Assembly (NCBI GenBank): GCA_002336245.1
Contig: DDDG01000006.1
Coordinates: 201,354 to 265,353, forward strand
Source of the DNA: Flavobacteriales bacterium UBA1986
GTDB taxonomy: Bacteria; Bacteroidota; Bacteroidia; Flavobacteriales_G; Salibacteraceae
Reading direction: 5' to 3'
Length of the DNA stretch: 64,000 nucleotides
Part shown: one piece after another, positions 63,612 through 64,000 of the stretch
How the letters are laid out: each line of letters begins with the position of its first letter
How positions within the stretch are numbered: the stretch's first letter is position 1
Notes under the pieces: generated by a model
Database searches by the model: none
Seen by the model: the letters and a program-made list of their open reading frames with translations, nothing else
Told to the model about the DNA's origin: nothing
Program-made: the position numbers and the translations under genes

Positions 63612-64000
63612 TTGAATACGCGCGAATACAATGATGGAGTGAGTGCCTTTTCCGACGGCTTATATAGGTTCGCCTTAAAGCACTGTTCGGATGATGCATA
63701 CGCACAAGACCTCGTTCAAGAAGCCTTCGCGCGGGTATGGATTCGTCGGGAGGACATCAGTGCGGAAAAAGTCAAATCCTACCTTTTTTCAACCGTTCAC
63801 AACCTAATCATTGATGGGGTACGGAAGGTTATTCGCGATGAGGAATACCGCTCCCATCAAATAGACGAAGGCATCTCCACTGCTTAACCAGACCTCAAAG
63901 ACATTCTAGATAAAGCTTTGTCTAGGCTTCCGGAAATACAAAAAAACGGTCCTTCTGTTGAGGGATTATGAAGGCTACTGTAAATACCCCAATATTTAGG
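63612..64000 (+). pseudogene. ECF sigma-70 factor gene with in-frame TAA and frameshift
   Basis: Region 2 of a sigma-70 family protein is clear (YRFALKHCSDDAYAQDLVQEAFARVWIRRED ... KSYLFSTVHNLIIDGVRK). TAA at 63885-63887 ends the frame, but it continues as PDLKDILDKALSRLPEIQK, the start of region 4. A seven-A run (63940-63946) then needs one A less to give TVLLLRDYEGY. Further damage follows near 63975. Region 4 beyond this is missing or out of the window. Start TTG 63612 is the best available. Confidence 0.8.

Noticed and set aside
1139..63887. Stop-codon reassignment
   Set aside because: TAA, TAG and TGA all interrupt genes here and all end intact genes, so no single codon is reassigned.

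Overview
The window looks like a chromosomal segment of a marine-type member of the Bacteroidota, probably Flavobacteriales. Three things point there: type IX secretion (T9SS) sorting tails (type A on the proteins at 1391-3799 and 61169-63175, type B on 43066-44649), -7 promoter boxes of the Bacteroidota form TAnnTTTG, and families typical of the phylum (bacillithiol synthase BshA, DUF6702, DUF6090, a fused E1 dehydrogenase, SPOR lipoprotein). Product names rest on family recognition from memory; no database search was run.

Layout. 1-1324: tail of a short-chain dehydrogenase and a GIN-domain lipoprotein interrupted by a stop codon. 1391-18606: a glycan-utilisation locus, probably for beta-glucan. 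A divergent secreted glycan-binding protein faces a nine-gene co-directional run: Nudix-type regulator, clan GH-A hydrolase, sodium/solute symporter, two outer-membrane barrels, two surface lipoproteins, GH3 and GH16. An MFS sugar porter follows on the other strand. There is no SusC/SusD pair. 18776-27145: a frameshifted peroxiredoxin-like lipoprotein, two divergent genes that have both lost their 5' ends (CHAT and WG-repeat), a fused E1 dehydrogenase, a YdeI-family gene with an amber codon, and small genes. 27196-34504: bshA, a GH3/serine-hydrolase fusion, hsp20, GT39 and RDD genes. 34561-38410: gene remnants, palindromic repeats, a long PLP enzyme, then a GIY-YIG nuclease flanked by broken copies of the 3' half of the adjacent intact tRNA-Met. 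38488-55613: housekeeping and envelope genes (PAP2, LptF/G, glycosyltransferase, clpB, M1 peptidase, sucD, rimK with a RimB-like protease). 56514-58593: a compact RiPP-type operon: a Cys-rich precursor with seven KCGE motifs, a DUF692/MNIO enzyme and a DUF2063 partner, resembling the HvfABC/bufferin metal-related systems. 58590-64000: a 5'-nucleotidase, an fdhD operon and a damaged ECF sigma gene.

Two systems stand out. One is the precursor/MNIO/DUF2063 operon, which has a terminator-like hairpin ending one base before the MNIO start codon. The other is the GIY-YIG/tRNA-half tandem unit, which looks like a small mobile element that inserts into tRNA genes and rebuilds them. A third theme is the number of interrupted genes: at least eight carry in-frame stops, frameshifts or truncations, using all three stop codons. 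That argues for decay or sequence error rather than recoding.
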